DNA of 64,000 nt from Tychonema sp. LEGE 07203 (GTDB lineage Bacteria; Cyanobacteriota; Cyanobacteriia; Cyanobacteriales; Microcoleaceae). The stretch covers positions 1 to 64,000 of the forward strand of contig NZ_JADEXD010000010.1 in NCBI RefSeq assembly GCF_015207285.1, written 5' to 3'. A program made the position numbers and the translations under genes. Positions 25,796 through 33,810 of this stretch are shown one piece after another. Every line of letters begins with the position of its first letter. Position 1 is the stretch's first letter. Below the pieces are notes generated by a model. That model was not told where the DNA came from, ran no database searches, and saw only the letters and a list, made by a program, of their open reading frames with translations.

Positions 25796-27565
25796 TCATC
25801 CTCCGCGCAACTGGACAAATTGGTTGTCCACAGGATTATACACCCAAGCTTTAATTTCAGTTTGGGCGATCGACAAATTGCCACCCGACACATCAACCGC
25901 CCACCTCGCATTATTGTACAACTGCGATTTCAAAATCTTAGCAATATCGGGACTGTCCAAATTTACATAAGCGTTAGCAAAAAAAGATTGTTTGTCGCCG
26001 ACAGATAGCAGTACAATCTTCGGCTGTTGCAAATTTTCTGGCAAAACTGCCCAACCAGCAGCCTTGAAAGATTTTTCGCCCGTTGGGGGTTTGTCTAAAT
26101 AGCCGTAAACTTTCTGGGGATTAGCAATAAACTCTACATTTTTCGCGAACTTTCTCCAACCTATTCGATCGAGAATTGCAGCGCCTTCTCTCACCAGCCA
26201 GGTTTTTTTGCTCAGCACCCTCAAACAGCTTTCCGGCGAATTATTGAAAAAGTCCGACGGTTCCAAATAGTTAATTAATTGCAAACAATTTTGAGCGCCT
26301 TGTTTGTAAAGGAGTGCCGAGCTAGTTTGGGCGATAGCCTGCTGAGAGTTAACAATAATTATCCCAATTAACAGCCCTGCCAATCCCCGATAAATAAATT
26401 TATAGTTGCGATTTCTGGCAGCAATATTACCTCGGACAAACAATTGCCCTAGCTGAACCAAAGCAATCAACAGCAAAATCGAATTAGTCGTATATCTCGA
26501 AGATTCGATCGCCTGAACCGCCCCAAACTCTGCCCTACCAGCCGTAATAAACAAAGACGACAAAACCGAAAACAACCCTATTGACAGCCAAGGTAAAGCC
26601 TCACGCTGCTCGGTAATCTTTCTCCCAAAATGCCATACAAAAAATATAAAACTTGCGAATATTACCAATCCTACCAATGCTGAAACTCCGGGCGATCGCA
26701 CAATTGGCGAACCCAACAAACTCAACAAATAATCAATCACCACCAGCGGCTTATTCAACAATGAAATAATACTTGTTTTCCGAGTCGGATGATAATCTAT
26801 TGAGTAAACAGCACAAGTTGCCACAAACAGCAACATCCATACAATTAATCCGATCTTTTTATGTACTCTTTTTCCTTCTAAAGCCATCACAGCAGGAATT
26901 GCCACCAGCCAAGAAAGCAAACCTTGAGCCAGGGAAAAACTAGCAATAAAGCAGAATACAGCAGCAAGAGATATTCTAATTTTAGGCGAAAAATTGTTAT
27001 TTGAAACCAGCACATTAACCGCTGATACAAAACACAAATTTACCAAAAACCAGGCTGATTGAAATCCCCACAGCCAGTTTTCGTGCTGAACCAGGGAGAA
27101 CACCAAAATACAAGTTAAAATATTAGCTAAATGCCACAAATTATCTCCATTTTTACATTTTTTTGTAGGGGCGGTGGATGGTGCGGGCCCGCCCTCTTGA
27201 TGCCCTCGATGCCCGAAATCTGCTGTAACCTTCATCGAAGATAACTTGTAGGTGGCGATAAAAGTTAGCCCCGCCAAACCTATACTGAGACACAACTGAT
27301 AATTAATATTCCATCTAGAAGCAAAAGCCAGCAGCGAAATAATTATTTTCGGGAACACTATGCGGTGGTTGCTGTGCAAGGCCCAAAAATCGTTAAAAGT
27401 TATATTTCCCCGAGCGATTTTTTCAAATAAGGGGGCTAATCTCCACTCGTCATCGATGGGAACGTTGATGCTAAAATGCGCTACAAATCCGATTAATATA
27501 ACAACAGGAATTAGGTATAGACTACATAAAATAATTTTTTTCATTAACATCAAATCCGGTAGCAT
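25796..27565 (-). CDS. Polytopic membrane protein, paralogue of the one at 12071-13849
   Basis: About 11 hydrophobic helices and a C-terminal soluble region of ~170 residues. Landmarks shared with the gene at 12071-13849 are the NHRIVFPK loop (NEHFVLIP there), GRAEFGAVQAIESSRYTTNS, and the tail with GYLD and GWAVLPEN. Both copies are encoded next to DPM1-like glycosyltransferases, which suggests a family of lipid-linked sugar transferases or flippases. Three in-frame ATGs lie close together (27565, 27550, 27544) with no strong ribosome-binding signal, so the exact start is uncertain. Confidence 0.65.
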   Translation of the reverse strand: MLPDLMLMKKIILCSLYLIPVVILIGFVAHFSINVPIDDEWRLAPLFEKIARGNITFNDFWALHSNHRIVFPKIIISLLAFASRWNINYQLCLSIGLAGLTFIATYKLSSMKVTADFGHRGHQEGGPAPSTAPTKKCKNGDNLWHLANILTCILVFSLVQHENWLWGFQSAWFLVNLCFVSAVNVLVSNNNFSPKIRISLAAVFCFIASFSLAQGLLSWLVAIPAVMALEGKRVHKKIGLIVWMLLFVATCAVYSIDYHPTRKTSIISLLNKPLVVIDYLLSLLGSPIVRSPGVSALVGLVIFASFIFFVWHFGRKITEQREALPWLSIGLFSVLSSLFITAGRAEFGAVQAIESSRYTTNSILLLIALVQLGQLFVRGNIAARNRNYKFIYRGLAGLLIGIIIVNSQQAIAQTSSALLYKQGAQNCLQLINYLEPSDFFNNSPESCLRVLSKKTWLVREGAAILDRIGWRKFAKNVEFIANPQKVYGYLDKPPTGEKSFKAAGWAVLPENLQQPKIVLLSVGDKQSFFANAYVNLDSPDIAKILKSQLYNNARWAVDVSGGNLSIAQTEIKAWVYNPVDNQFVQLRGG

Positions 27566-27604
27566 CGGAAGTGTAAAATCCAGTCATCAGCTTTTCGACT
27601 GACA

Positions 27605-27752
27605 ATCAACAGTCAACAGTCAACAGTCAACAGTCAACAGTCAACCGTCAACAGTCAACCGTCAACCGTCAACCGTCAACAGTCAACCGTCAACAGTCAA
27701 CCGTCAACAGTCAACCGTCAACAGTCAACCGTCAACAGTCAACTGTCAACTG
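27605..27752. repeat. Heptanucleotide array (CAGTCAA/CCGTCAA), about 21 units
   Basis: Roughly 21 units of a 7-bp sequence alternate between CAGTCAA and CCGTCAA with a few CTGTCAA at the right end. The array fills the space between the membrane-protein gene and the stop codon of the HlyD gene. It has no spacers, so it is not CRISPR. It is of the cyanobacterial short-tandem heptamer class. Confidence 0.9.
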
Positions 27753-27756
27753 TTCG

Positions 27757-29763
27757 CTACTTAACAGTCTTGAACGTATCCAGTTTTCCAGTAAATCGGT
27801 TGATAAACATCTGCAAAACAGTCCGCTTGCCGATATTGATATTAGAACTTACAGCCATTCCCGACTGCAAGTTAACTTCCTGTTGATTTGGCTTGTTCTT
27901 GTTCAAAACAAACTTTTGATTCTTGAGCTTGATTTTTGTTTTGAAAGAGTAGTATTTCCGCAATTCGGTAGGAGGCTCAGCATCCTTGCTAATCTCTTTC
28001 ACTTCACCCTCAGCAGTACCAAACTCCAAGGCCGGGAAAGCTTCAACATTGACTTCTACAGGCACGCAGGCGTATTTCGTCAGACCCAATTTCTCTCTGT
28101 TAACTTCCTTCTCCGGACAAACGCAACTTTTACCTTTTTCGCAATCAATTTTTTCTCCATCTAATTGTTTGCCGTGATACGGCTCCAATTTCTCGCGCTT
28201 CTGTCTCATGGCATCCAATACCAGAGCTACGTTGCTGTTTTCCAGGTAAACAACTGCTTCCAGACCGTTTTCGTCGTCCAACACCTTGAGCAGCTTCTCG
28301 GTTTGCTGCGCTTCGTAATAAGCTTCTTCGCAGCGTTTCGGGCGGGGATCTCCAGGCTTTACCACTGAGTTAATGATGGATTGGCAAATCGGATCTTTCG
28401 CTATATCCAACTTCGCATCCTGCTTCTTAGAAGGTTTCAAATCAAAGATTACCCCCGATACTGGAGACTTCATCACTTGAGTATCGCGATTTTGCTGCGC
28501 TTTTTCTAGCTGAGCATTTACCTCGGACAGCTTTTTGAGGTTTTCCACTTTGAAGCGGCTAAGCTGAGAATCGCTGCTGGCAATTTGTTTTTCGTTTTCA
28601 GCAATTTTGGTGTACAGTTCTCTGGCCCAAGCATCCTTAGTGTTTTTTAACTGTTCTTCGGCGCGGGCGATCGACTCCTGAATGCGCGCTTGCTCTCCTT
28701 GCTGGCGCTCTATTTCAGCAGTAATTTTTTCGATGTCGCCTTGACGGGCGTTCATTTCGCCTCGGCGCGTATTTATTTCACCGAGGCGCGTGTTAATTTC
28801 GCCTTTGCGGGCGTTGATTTCACCTTCGCGCTGCTTGATTTGATCTTGCTGTTTGAGAACGTCGCTTTGCCCTCTGAAAACATCTTGTTCCTGCTTTTCT
28901 TTTTGCAGTTCGGCGATCGCTCCTTGCTCTACCAGCGGGCCTAGTCTGCCCAGAATGGCTTGATTAGACTTCAGTACCTGTTTGGATTTTGCTAACTGTT
29001 CGTCAGCCAAATCTTTCTGAGCCAGGGCTGATTTGACTTGCTCTTGCGAAGAAGCTAACTGCTGTTGGGAATAATTTAATTGGTTCTGAGCAAAACCCAA
29101 TTGTTGCTGTGCGACGGTCATTTGAGCGCCGGCAGCTTTTTCAGCATTCTCAGCTTGCTTCAGTTGTTTGTCCAACTCCTGAACTTGACCTTGGGCTGCG
29201 GCTACGCGAGAGAGAAATTCCGATCGATAATTAACATAAAGTCCTTGCTGGGAGGAATCAAAATTTCCGCTCGATCCCCTGTTGAGGTACAGCTCGTCAA
29301 TCAAAGCTTGCAGCACTTGATTTTGTGCCGCGAGGCTCTGTCTGTCCTTGATTGTGGATGCTAGGTTAGAAGGAATAGGGCCTTGAACTTTGCCGTTAAC
29401 AACATCTTCGTAAAATTTATTTTCTTTTTCCAGGGCCTCTTTAGTTTTCTGGACTGACGTTAAATCTGCTGCGGGTGCTAGGGGGTTGAAAGTGAGCAGA
29501 GGCTGGTTTTTTTCCACGCGATCGCCATTTTCAACGTGAAGTCTCACCACCGCCCCTGTAGCGGGTGCTTGGATGTCTCTAGCACCATCTTTAAGTTCCA
29601 ATTGGCCCACAGCCGGGACAGCTTGTTCTACGCTAGCAAAATAAGCCCAAACCACACCCGAAGTGGTCATTAGCATGATCATCCACAAAAACAAGTGCGA
29701 CCAAATCGCTGGTTTTTCGAGAATGATTGGTTGCTCAGAAAGCGTGATCGATTTCATAGCCAT
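27757..29763 (-). CDS. HlyD-type membrane fusion protein of a type I secretion system
   Basis: The periplasmic adaptor links an inner-membrane ABC exporter to an outer-membrane TolC channel. One N-terminal helix (about residues 22-45) anchors it. A biotinyl-lipoyl-like half (ATGAVVRLHVENGDRVEKNQ) comes next, then an exceptionally long coiled coil (about residues 85-430) and the second half with the MKSPVSGVIFDLKPS segment. At 668 residues it is much longer than classical HlyD (~478). Part of the coil is built from 7-residue repeats (DNA at 28732-28824). It lies 59 bp downstream of its ABC partner on the same strand. Confidence 0.93.
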   Translation of the reverse strand: MAMKSITLSEQPIILEKPAIWSHLFLWMIMLMTTSGVVWAYFASVEQAVPAVGQLELKDGARDIQAPATGAVVRLHVENGDRVEKNQPLLTFNPLAPAADLTSVQKTKEALEKENKFYEDVVNGKVQGPIPSNLASTIKDRQSLAAQNQVLQALIDELYLNRGSSGNFDSSQQGLYVNYRSEFLSRVAAAQGQVQELDKQLKQAENAEKAAGAQMTVAQQQLGFAQNQLNYSQQQLASSQEQVKSALAQKDLADEQLAKSKQVLKSNQAILGRLGPLVEQGAIAELQKEKQEQDVFRGQSDVLKQQDQIKQREGEINARKGEINTRLGEINTRRGEMNARQGDIEKITAEIERQQGEQARIQESIARAEEQLKNTKDAWARELYTKIAENEKQIASSDSQLSRFKVENLKKLSEVNAQLEKAQQNRDTQVMKSPVSGVIFDLKPSKKQDAKLDIAKDPICQSIINSVVKPGDPRPKRCEEAYYEAQQTEKLLKVLDDENGLEAVVYLENSNVALVLDAMRQKREKLEPYHGKQLDGEKIDCEKGKSCVCPEKEVNREKLGLTKYACVPVEVNVEAFPALEFGTAEGEVKEISKDAEPPTELRKYYSFKTKIKLKNQKFVLNKNKPNQQEVNLQSGMAVSSNINIGKRTVLQMFINRFTGKLDTFKTVK
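28732..28824 (-). repeat. 21-bp tandem repeat coding for heptads in HlyD
   Basis: Four to five 21-bp units encode the successive heptads GEINARK, GEINTRL, GEINTRR, GEMNARQ and GD, exactly matching the period of a coiled coil. The DNA units differ at a minority of positions, so the coil length could change by whole-heptad slippage without losing frame. Confidence 0.85.
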
Positions 29764-29822
29764 TTGTTACTTCCCAATTATTAATTGTTCGTTATCGGTT
29801 GTGAGTTGTGAGTTGTGAGATA

Positions 29823-32800
29823 TCAAGTATTCGATGACTCTTGTTGTTGGAAGAGGCAATAGTAACGTCCTCTAAGAGCCATTAATTCTTTGTGAGTTCC
29901 CTGCTCGACTACAGAGCCTTGATCCATCATAATAATTAAGTCGGCGTTTTGGATGGTAGTCAGGCGGTGAGTGATAAAAAACACCGTGCGGCCGGCGAAA
30001 GCCTCTGCTAAGTTATTGCAAACTTGGCGTTCGGAATGATAGTCGAGGGCGCTTGTAGCTTCGTCTAAAATCAGCAATTTCGGGTTTTGCAAAATCGTGC
30101 GGGCGATCGCCAAACGCTGTCTTTGACCCCCAGAAAGCGACGCACCCCGCTCTCCGACTATCGTATTGTAGCCAGCAGGCAAGCCCATAATAAAATCGTG
30201 AGCTACCGCTAATTTTGCAGCTCGCACAATCTCATCGGTACTCGCATCGGGATTGCTCAGAGCAATATTTTCCTGTACCGAGCAGTTAAACAGCAAAGTA
30301 TCTTGCAGCACCACCCCTAATTGGCTGCGGAGCGAATATAATTCCACCTTGGCAATGTCGTAACCGTCAATAAAAATTCGGCCCGACAGCGGCGGGTACA
30401 GACGCTGCAACAGCTTCATCGCCGTACTTTTACCGGAACCGCTTCCCCCCACAATTCCCACAAAACTACCAGCGGGAAATTCCAAATTCACATTAGCTAA
30501 TTGCAGCGGCCCGCTTTCTAGGAATCGGAAGGAAACCTCCTCATACTTAACCTCCCCTTGAATTGCCGGCAGCGGGATATTGCTCCTGTCTTCCTCGCTG
30601 GTTTCCGTCGGTTTATCGACGATATCCTTCAGCATATCGATCGACATCGAGACTTCTTGGAAACTCTGCCAAACGCTCACAAAACGCAGCAGCGAACCAG
30701 TCACGTTTCCCGAAATAATTCGGAAAGCAATCAACTGACCCAAAGTAATCTCATTTCCCAGTACCAAATAAGCTCCCACCCACAACTGAGCTAAGTTACC
30801 CACCTGGTTTAAAAAGCTGCTAATCGTGCCTGCTGTTGTCCCCGTGATAATTGTTTTAAAACTGGCTGTAATGTATTTAGCGTAGCGGCTCGACCACTCC
30901 CAGCGAGATTTCAATTCAATATTTTGAGCTTTAACAGTTTGAATCCCGCTGACTACTTCTACCAGATAAGATTGAGAGTCAGCAAAACGCATATTTCTTT
31001 GTTTGATCAGGCGCAGCACCAGCGGATTGATCAGAACAATCATCAGCGCCAGTATCGGTACCACTGCCAAAGATACGAAGGTTAGCTTCACGCTGTAGGA
31101 AAGCATAACGGCGACGTAGACCACCGAGAATACTGCATCGAGAACAACTGTCAAAGCTGTACTCGTCATGAATTCCCGAATCTGGCCCATCATGCTAAAT
31201 TTGTAAACCAAATCTCCCACGCGCCGGTTGTCAAAGTAATTCTGGGGCAGCCGCAGCAAGTGGTCGATCACCTCCGCACTCAATTTGACATCAATGCGGT
31301 TTGAGGTGTCGATAAACAAAAAGGTACGCAAACCGTTGAGCAGTCCTTCAAACAGGGCAACACCTAACAGAAATGCCCCCAAAATATCCAAGGTGTCAAT
31401 GCTGCGCTGACCTAAGACTTTATCAATAATTACTTGGCTGATTAACGGGTTGGCAAGGCCGAATAGCTGTACAAAAAACGAAGCGAGCAACACCTCAAAA
31501 AACACTGTTTTGTGTTCCATCAGCGCCGGCACAAACCACCAGAAGCTGAACTGCTCTTTTTGTTCGACTTGCGGAGCTTGCAGCAGCAGGACTTCTCCCA
31601 GTTCTCCCCAGATTTCTTTAAACTGAGGTATCCGCTTCCGCATCAGCCCCTTTTCTGGGGTTGCCATCACCAATTCTTGCTCGGTGATGCTGTAAATAAT
31701 CGCAAAGCTGTCTTCCCATTTAATCATTACCGGAGCTTTGATGCGGTTGATGGCTTCGGCTGGGACTTGAGCTAATTGGGGCGTGAGGCCGATGCTTTGG
31801 GCGATCGCCCCGCAAGCTTGCATACTAATAGCACCAGCGGTTTTGAGCTGATTTTCTAGAACTTTGCGGATAATATCTCGACGAAATTTGATCCCGAAAT
31901 ACTTGCTCAACATCTGGAAGCAAGCTAGCGGCGCATCTATTTTCCCTTTGGCGCGGAAAACCGGATATCTCCCGGCATCCTTTGGTTGGTTGTCTCCGGG
32001 TGCTGGGGGCTGATCGGGGGCGCTCTTAACCTCGATCGATTTTCCCGCAGGCAGTTCCAACCCAGGGGCTGGTGTCTCTGCCGTGCCATTTAATGACTCT
32101 GGCTCTGGTTGGGGTTCTGGGGGTTCCCGGAAGCCGACCAACCGTGCGCCGGCGCGGCCTTCTACTTTCAAGGATTTGGCTGCATTTTCCACAGAGAAGC
32201 GGCTGCCGGTGGGAAAGTCGCCCAAAACGCCGCTGCTGACGAGCCAAATGCGATCGGCATCTAAGTCTTGGGCGATGTCTTGAGTTTTTTTGTTGCCGTT
32301 TGGCACGTTGACAACTTTCGCGTCTTCCCAAGCGTGCAGGGTGAGTTCCTTGAGATTGGAAGTACCGTCAGCTTGGCGCTGCAATTCCAGGCTCAACAGT
32401 TCAAATACTTCGCTCAAGGAACAGCGTTCGCGAAAGGCTTCTCCAAAGGTCGGCTGTTTTTCTACTGCGTTCAGGAAATCTTCGGCAGGTAGGACGATCG
32501 CAATTACGTCTGTAGAGGCAATCGCCGTTTCGCAGGGAACTCCCCTGACCAAGCCAGCCCAGCCGAGAATTTCCTTTGACTGCACCAATCGCAAACTGAC
32601 GTGGCGCTGCGAGCGCTGGTCAAAGCCCAGCAGCCTGGCCTGACCTTGATAGATAATTGCCACCTGAGTCGGCATTTTTTCCCGTTCAAACACGGGCTGC
32701 CCCGTCCGGTAGCCTAGGAGTTGGCATTTAGCCACCAAGGCTGACAGAGCTGTCTCTGAGAGTCGGTCAAACGGGGGTGTTTTAGCTAAAAAATCCTGAA

Positions 32801-32831
32801 TTTGGGAGAGGGAAACAGCGGAAGAAGTCAT
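29823..32831 (-). CDS. ABC exporter with N-terminal cNMP-binding-like and degenerate C39-like domains
   Basis: Four parts are visible. A cyclic-nucleotide-binding-like fold covers residues ~1-150 and a Pro-rich linker ~225-285. A peptidase-C39-like domain (~288-410) has lost its nucleophile: the expected D-C-G around the catalytic Cys reads D-A-P near residue 299. Six membrane helices (~430-720) precede a nucleotide-binding domain with GGSGSGKST (~795), LSGGQRQRLAIA and LLILDEATSALD. C39-like domains without Cys bind unprocessed substrates rather than cleaving leaders. With the adjacent HlyD and PpiC genes it forms a type I export set; its substrate is not evident in the window. Confidence 0.93.
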   Translation of the reverse strand: MTSSAVSLSQIQDFLAKTPPFDRLSETALSALVAKCQLLGYRTGQPVFEREKMPTQVAIIYQGQARLLGFDQRSQRHVSLRLVQSKEILGWAGLVRGVPCETAIASTDVIAIVLPAEDFLNAVEKQPTFGEAFRERCSLSEVFELLSLELQRQADGTSNLKELTLHAWEDAKVVNVPNGNKKTQDIAQDLDADRIWLVSSGVLGDFPTGSRFSVENAAKSLKVEGRAGARLVGFREPPEPQPEPESLNGTAETPAPGLELPAGKSIEVKSAPDQPPAPGDNQPKDAGRYPVFRAKGKIDAPLACFQMLSKYFGIKFRRDIIRKVLENQLKTAGAISMQACGAIAQSIGLTPQLAQVPAEAINRIKAPVMIKWEDSFAIIYSITEQELVMATPEKGLMRKRIPQFKEIWGELGEVLLLQAPQVEQKEQFSFWWFVPALMEHKTVFFEVLLASFFVQLFGLANPLISQVIIDKVLGQRSIDTLDILGAFLLGVALFEGLLNGLRTFLFIDTSNRIDVKLSAEVIDHLLRLPQNYFDNRRVGDLVYKFSMMGQIREFMTSTALTVVLDAVFSVVYVAVMLSYSVKLTFVSLAVVPILALMIVLINPLVLRLIKQRNMRFADSQSYLVEVVSGIQTVKAQNIELKSRWEWSSRYAKYITASFKTIITGTTAGTISSFLNQVGNLAQLWVGAYLVLGNEITLGQLIAFRIISGNVTGSLLRFVSVWQSFQEVSMSIDMLKDIVDKPTETSEEDRSNIPLPAIQGEVKYEEVSFRFLESGPLQLANVNLEFPAGSFVGIVGGSGSGKSTAMKLLQRLYPPLSGRIFIDGYDIAKVELYSLRSQLGVVLQDTLLFNCSVQENIALSNPDASTDEIVRAAKLAVAHDFIMGLPAGYNTIVGERGASLSGGQRQRLAIARTILQNPKLLILDEATSALDYHSERQVCNNLAEAFAGRTVFFITHRLTTIQNADLIIMMDQGSVVEQGTHKELMALRGRYYCLFQQQESSNT

Positions 32832-32832
32832 C

Positions 32833-32866
32833 CGATTTTAGATTTTAGATTTTAGATTTTAGATTG
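32833..32866. repeat. Heptamer array (TTTTAGA)
   Basis: About four and a half copies of the 7-bp unit TTTTAGA follow the start codon region of the ABC gene on its upstream side. Related units occur at 46811-46846 and 47128-47151. Confidence 0.75.
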
Positions 32867-32911
32867 ATGTCGCGGCCGCGCAACCGGGGCAACATACCCC
32901 ATTGCTTGCGG

Positions 32912-33661
32912 TCAAGATATTGAAGACACCGAAGAGAGGGGCTGTAGCGGGCCAATTTCCGATACCTGTTGGGTCAGCCAGCTTTCAAAGAGTTCGTTAA
33001 TCAAGTGCAGCCGCATCGATTCATCGAGCTGGGCCGGCATAAACTTTTCTAGTCGAATAATTACCATCCATTCTGCCAGAGGACGCGGCGTCCAGAGTTG
33101 ATTTGGCTGGCTGACGGACAAAAGTTTGCTGATTGCCGGGTGAGGCTGGCTCAAGGGGACTGGGCCCAACAAGCCGCCGGACTTGGATTCGGGCCCTTCG
33201 GAAAAGTCTCGTGCCACTTCAGCAAAGCTTTGTTCCCCTTCCAGGATGCGAAAGTAAAGTTCGTTTGCCAGTGCTGGATTTTTAGTGCGTACCAGCGAAT
33301 AGACTACGTGATCTAAACTGGCTTTGCGGGTTAAAAAATAATTATCTACTTTAGGTCTCCAAGTCTCTTGCTTAAATTTTTCGATCAGCAAGGGCCTGAC
33401 GGCCATCTCTTGAAGTTCTTCTGCCGTCATATTTTGTTGGCGCAGCCAAGCTTCTTTGGCTTCCGGGGCTGTCAGTTGGTGCTGTGCCAGAAAGTTCTCA
33501 ACAGCGGATTGACGTTCTTCGTCGCTGCAACTAAAGGATGCGATCGCTTGGTCTACTATTACACCCCGCAAAAATTGGGGCATCAACTGATAGCGCTTCA
33601 GGAGCGATGGCATATCCTGAGCTTGAAGTAATTTATCGCCTATTTGAAAAAGTCCTGTCAT
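32912..33661 (-). CDS. PpiC/SurA-type peptidylprolyl isomerase
   Basis: The parvulin domain is seen around residues 130-220 (AEVARDFSEGPESKSGGLLGPVP is the characteristic part, here cut by its Gly-rich GGLLGPV core). It is preceded by a SurA-like helical region (AVENFLAQHQLTAPEAKEAW). There is no signal peptide, so it may act on the cytoplasmic side. In cyanobacteria such genes commonly sit upstream of ABC and HlyD genes and are presumed to help fold or hold the exported polypeptide. It is the first gene of the ppiC-ABC-hlyD run. Confidence 0.88.
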   Translation of the reverse strand: MTGLFQIGDKLLQAQDMPSLLKRYQLMPQFLRGVIVDQAIASFSCSDEERQSAVENFLAQHQLTAPEAKEAWLRQQNMTAEELQEMAVRPLLIEKFKQETWRPKVDNYFLTRKASLDHVVYSLVRTKNPALANELYFRILEGEQSFAEVARDFSEGPESKSGGLLGPVPLSQPHPAISKLLSVSQPNQLWTPRPLAEWMVIIRLEKFMPAQLDESMRLHLINELFESWLTQQVSEIGPLQPLSSVSSIS

Positions 33662-33758
33662 TTTTTTATCTCCAACTGACTTGCGCTTTCCCTTTTAATT
33701 TAGCTGTGGCAGGAAAAAAGCGACAACCACTAACCTCTTAATCCCCCGATGATAGCAG

Positions 33759-33802
33759 AGCGTCAAGAAAGCTAGCGCTATTGCTGTCTATTTCTTGACG
33801 CT
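33759..33802 (-). terminator. Perfect 12-bp hairpin after the triple glycosyltransferase gene
   Basis: AGCGTCAAGAAA (33759-33770) and TTTCTTGACGCT (33791-33802) are exact inverted copies around a 20-bp loop. The hairpin lies just past the stop codon of the gene at 33811-37656, upstream of ppiC. There is no strong U-run, so it could be a terminator or an RNA-stability element. Confidence 0.55.
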
Positions 33803-33810
33803 TTGCCTCG

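Noticed and set aside
27605-27752. CAGTCAA/CCGTCAA array considered as CRISPR or iterons of an origin
   Set aside because: The period is 7 bp without spacers, there is no rep or dnaA gene nearby, and similar arrays occur in many other gaps.
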